Shown here in pieces: positions 61,146 through 64,000 of a stretch of 64,000 nt of DNA. The translations under genes and the position numbers were made by a program. Each line of letters starts with the position of its first letter. The first letter of the stretch is position 1. The notes beneath the pieces are model-generated. The model was not told where the DNA came from, did no database searches, and saw only the letters and a list, made by a program, of their open reading frames with translations. Location: positions 1 through 64,000 of the forward strand of contig RGCG01000001.1 of assembly GCA_009919275.1 (NCBI GenBank). Direction: 5' to 3'. The stretch is from Actinomycetota bacterium. GTDB lineage: Bacteria > Actinomycetota > Acidimicrobiia > Acidimicrobiales > Ilumatobacteraceae.

Positions 61146-62297
61146 ATGTCGCGGGGAGGGCCGCTCGCCGGGATTCGGGTCGTCGAATTGGGTGTGTGGG
61201 TTGCCGGACCTGCATGCGCAGGCGTACTTGCCGATTGGGGGGCCGAGGTCATCAAGGTGGAGCCACCGGCGGGTGACCCCCAACGCAACATCTTCGGTGC
61301 GCTCGGGCAAAACGATCAACCCGCGGTTCCGCCGTTCGAAATCGACAACCGTGGCAAGAAGTCGGTGGTCATCGACCTCCAGACCTCCGATGGTCGCGAC
61401 CGGATGCGTGCACTCCTCGCAACTGCCGATGCCTTCGTCACGAACGTACGACTCGCGGCGCTGGCGCGCCTCGGCCTCGACCCCGACACGGTGAGGGCTG
61501 CCTTTCCGAAGATCGTCTACGGCATCATCACCGGTTACGGACTCGAAGGCCCCGATGCGCACCGGCCGGGCTACGACATTGGTGGTTACTGGGCACGATC
61601 GGGCCTGGCGCACACCCTGGTACCGCCGGGCGCGAATCCGCCGGCGAACCGCAGTGGACAGGGTGATCACGTCACCGGCATGTCGTTGGTGGCCGGGGTG
61701 TCCGCCGCATTGTTCGATGCGCAGCGAACGGGGGAGGGTCGCCTCGTGTCGACGAGTCTGCTGCGCAACGGTATGTACAACATCGGCTGGGACATCGGCA
61801 TCCAGCTGCGTTTCGGCAAGCGCGAGAGCACGCGTCCACGCGAGAACGGACGCGCTCCGCTCATGCTCAATTATTTCGCCGGCGATGGCAAGGCGTTTTG
61901 GATGTTGGCACTCGAGGGCGATCGTCACTGGCCGGCGCTCGTTGCCGCAGTCGACTCCGACAGGCTGCGGGTACCGCAGTTCGACACCGCAAAGTTGCGA
62001 CTCGCGAACAACACCGAACTCATCGCGACGCTCGACGAACTCTTCGCCGAGCGACCGATGGTCGACTGGGTCGAGCGCTTCGACCGCCACGATGTTTGGT
62101 GGGCGCCGATCAACTCGATTCCCGACGTCATCGTGGATCCCCAGGCGCGGGCGGCCGGCGCATTCGTTCCTATGTCGCCCCGTGATGGCGAGGAACCCTA
62201 CGAAGCGGTCAACAACCCCGTCGACTTCGACGGCTACGCATTGCGTCCAGGTCCCGTGCCGCGGCTCGGCGAACACACCGCCGACTACATCTCCTAG
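61146..62297 (+). CDS. CaiB/BaiF (class III) CoA-transferase
   Basis: 383 aa, ATG at 61146. GIRVVELGVWVAGPACAGVLADWGAEVIKVEPP at the N-terminus and the catalytic Asp region RPGYDIGGYWARSG are the family hallmarks. It moves CoA between carboxylic acids without an acyl-phosphate intermediate. Substrates unknown. Tight spacing behind the two PEP-utilising genes points to one operon, so an organic acid processed by those proteins may be its partner. Confidence 0.9.
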   Translation: MSRGGPLAGIRVVELGVWVAGPACAGVLADWGAEVIKVEPPAGDPQRNIFGALGQNDQPAVPPFEIDNRGKKSVVIDLQTSDGRDRMRALLATADAFVTNVRLAALARLGLDPDTVRAAFPKIVYGIITGYGLEGPDAHRPGYDIGGYWARSGLAHTLVPPGANPPANRSGQGDHVTGMSLVAGVSAALFDAQRTGEGRLVSTSLLRNGMYNIGWDIGIQLRFGKRESTRPRENGRAPLMLNYFAGDGKAFWMLALEGDRHWPALVAAVDSDRLRVPQFDTAKLRLANNTELIATLDELFAERPMVDWVERFDRHDVWWAPINSIPDVIVDPQARAAGAFVPMSPRDGEEPYEAVNNPVDFDGYALRPGPVPRLGEHTADYIS

Positions 62298-62312
62298 TCG
62301 CAGCGAGCCTCG

Positions 62313-63089
62313 TCAGTTGTCGTTGTCCCAAAGAGCCTTCATCACCGGGTCGGCGAGTTCCGGCCGACAGATGAGAAGGTCGGGCAGCCAAGTGTCGCGT
62401 TGGTTGTACACGAGTGGGGAGCCGTCGATGCGGCTCGTGTGAAGGCCCGCGGCACGCGCAACGGCAACGGGCGCAGCCGAATCCCACTGGTGCTGACCGC
62501 CATCGTGGACGTAAATGTCGGCCTCGCCCAGAACCACCGCCATTGCCTTCGCTCCGGCCGACCCCAAGCGAATTGCATCGCAGTCGATTGCGTTGGCGAC
62601 GAGAATCGCCGAATACGGCGCACGATTGCGTGACGTGATGAGACGTACCTTGCGGTCGGGTTTCGGCGTCAGTGTGGGTTTGGAATCGGGATGCGTGTCG
62701 AGCGTGACGCCGAGTGCCGGCAAGGCGACTGCACCGGCAACCAAATCCCCCCGCTCCCACAACGCGACGTGGATCGCCCAGTCGGAGCGGCCCCGTTCAC
62801 CGTATTCATTCGTACCGTCGAGCGGGTCGATGATCCACACGCGGTCGGCCGAGAGTCGCTTGTGGTTGTCGGCACCTTCTTCCGACAAGACGGCGTCGTT
62901 CGGTCGGTGCTCGGCGAGTGCGTCCATGAGGTAGCGGTGGCCCGCAGCGTCGCCGGCATCCATCACGTGCCATGGCGAGGAGTTCTCGGCAAACAGCTGG
63001 GTGCGAAGCGCGTGCAGGCGTTCACCCGCCTCGCGGGCCAAGTGGGAGGCAAGTTTGTGGTCGTCGGCGACCACGGCGGGATCGATCAC
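62313..63089 (-). CDS. cysQ: 3'(2'),5'-bisphosphate nucleotidase / inositol-monophosphatase family
   Basis: 258 aa. Mg-dependent phosphatase: VLSEEGADN (Glu), WIIDPLDGTNEYGERG and WDSAAPVAVARAAGLH. The family includes CysQ, which removes PAP or PAPS from sulfate assimilation, and inositol phosphatases; I prefer CysQ from overall pattern but the substrate is not certain. The start overlaps the next gene's stop by 4 bases (GTGA). Confidence 0.85.
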   Translation of the reverse strand: MIDPAVVADDHKLASHLAREAGERLHALRTQLFAENSSPWHVMDAGDAAGHRYLMDALAEHRPNDAVLSEEGADNHKRLSADRVWIIDPLDGTNEYGERGRSDWAIHVALWERGDLVAGAVALPALGVTLDTHPDSKPTLTPKPDRKVRLITSRNRAPYSAILVANAIDCDAIRLGSAGAKAMAVVLGEADIYVHDGGQHQWDSAAPVAVARAAGLHTSRIDGSPLVYNQRDTWLPDLLICRPELADPVMKALWDNDN

Positions 63090-63405
63090 GAGGATTGTCT
63101 TCCGAGTTCCACGGCACGGCGGACGATGTCGCGGAGAGCGTCCTCGTTACCGCCTCGTTGGATTTCGGTCTCGATGAGTGATTCGAGCTTCTCTGCGGCG
63201 ACGTCGTTGAATGCACCGATGCGCTGACGCGACGCAACCGTTGAGGCGATGATGAGAACGATTGCAGCAAGAGTCGTGGTGAGCCCGATTGTGACGACCC
63301 AGCCCTCGTTGTTGCCGTTGATCGACGAGACGATGATGCCCGCAATGCCGCACACGAAGACAACGGCACACAGCCATCGAATGACGCGGAGGCTGGTTGG
63401 CGCGG

Positions 63406-63409
<4 letters not shown>
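63086..63409 (-). CDS. small two-helix membrane protein
   Basis: 107 aa from the ATG at 63409, which overlaps the ettA stop as ATGA. Two membrane helices ([21 protein letters not shown] and [21 protein letters not shown]) are followed by a charged helical cytoplasmic tail ([26 protein letters not shown]). No recognised family. Translationally linked to ettA above and cysQ below. Confidence 0.75.

Positions 63410-64000
<591 letters not shown>

Overview
This is a gene-dense, GC-rich chromosomal segment from an actinomycete, most likely of the class Acidimicrobiia (Ilumatobacter-like). Supporting genes are a NucS mismatch endonuclease, mycothiol-dependent enzymes (Mca and a maleylpyruvate-isomerase-fold protein), three F420-type luciferase-like oxidoreductases, an actinobacterial DapD, an LpdA-type flavoprotein without the redox disulfide, an LCP cell-wall ligase, a WS/DGAT acyltransferase and many acyl-CoA genes. 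The class-level placement is inference. I see no rRNA, tRNA, CRISPR, prophage or transposase gene. The only gap over 300 bases between full-length genes is 4806-5112, and it holds a leader-peptide attenuator.

Layout. 1-2852: a minus-strand greA - hydrolase - UbiB kinase unit with a terminator-like hairpin just before greA. 2862-6577: leuB, ilvE, an Ile/Val-rich leader peptide with terminator, and cimA, together the citramalate route to isoleucine; cimA looks broken by an internal deletion with frameshift. 6595-8873: a conserved unknown gene, an EamA transporter bracketed by 53-bp inverted repeats, and a class II aldolase. 8969-13602: acyl-CoA mutase, nitroreductase, dapD, lysS. 13649-19916: M15 peptidase with an extra N-terminal region, LpdA-like reductase, biotin-dependent carboxylase alpha chain back to back with birA, LCP protein. 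19918-29810: a PAS-PAS-GGDEF-EAL protein with an incomplete 5' end, PEBP lipoprotein, mca plus a small partner, YdjC deacetylase, nuclease lipoprotein, thiolase, nudC, F420 oxidoreductase, mycothiol enzyme, SDR.

29958-41122 is a lipid block. A minus-strand chain (fadD, SDR, acyl-CoA dehydrogenase, hydrolase, PAP2 phosphatase, DsbA-like, WS/DGAT) includes both a possible phosphatidate phosphatase and a diacylglycerol acyltransferase, which suggests triacylglycerol storage next to acyl-CoA oxidation. A divergent plus-strand set (acyl-CoA dehydrogenase, F420 oxidoreductase, second fadD) continues the theme. 41190-43905 is a Zn/Mn-type ABC importer operon with a small palindrome at its start.

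43909-56000 holds a peptidase-S51-like protein with a C-terminus resembling that of cysteinyl-tRNA synthetase, LarE, a further F420 oxidoreductase, a serine hydrolase, an MFS carrier, a nitronate-monooxygenase-like enzyme, a geranylgeranyl-reductase-family protein that seems to have lost its second FAD motif, an SDR and a MaoC hydratase, nucS, and an L,D-transpeptidase. 56005-64000 holds a second UbiB kinase divergent from a tandem pair of rifampin-phosphotransferase-like proteins without the ATP-grasp domain, then a CoA-transferase, CysQ, a small membrane protein and the 3' part of ettA.

The strongest leads are the Ile/Val attenuator before cimA, the inverted-repeat transporter cassette, the tandem ATP-grasp-less PEP-utilising proteins, the S51/CysS-like fusion, and three genes (cimA, the GGDEF/EAL gene, the geranylgeranyl-reductase-family gene) that each seem to lack an internal or 5' segment. 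The last pattern could be real gene decay or an assembly problem.
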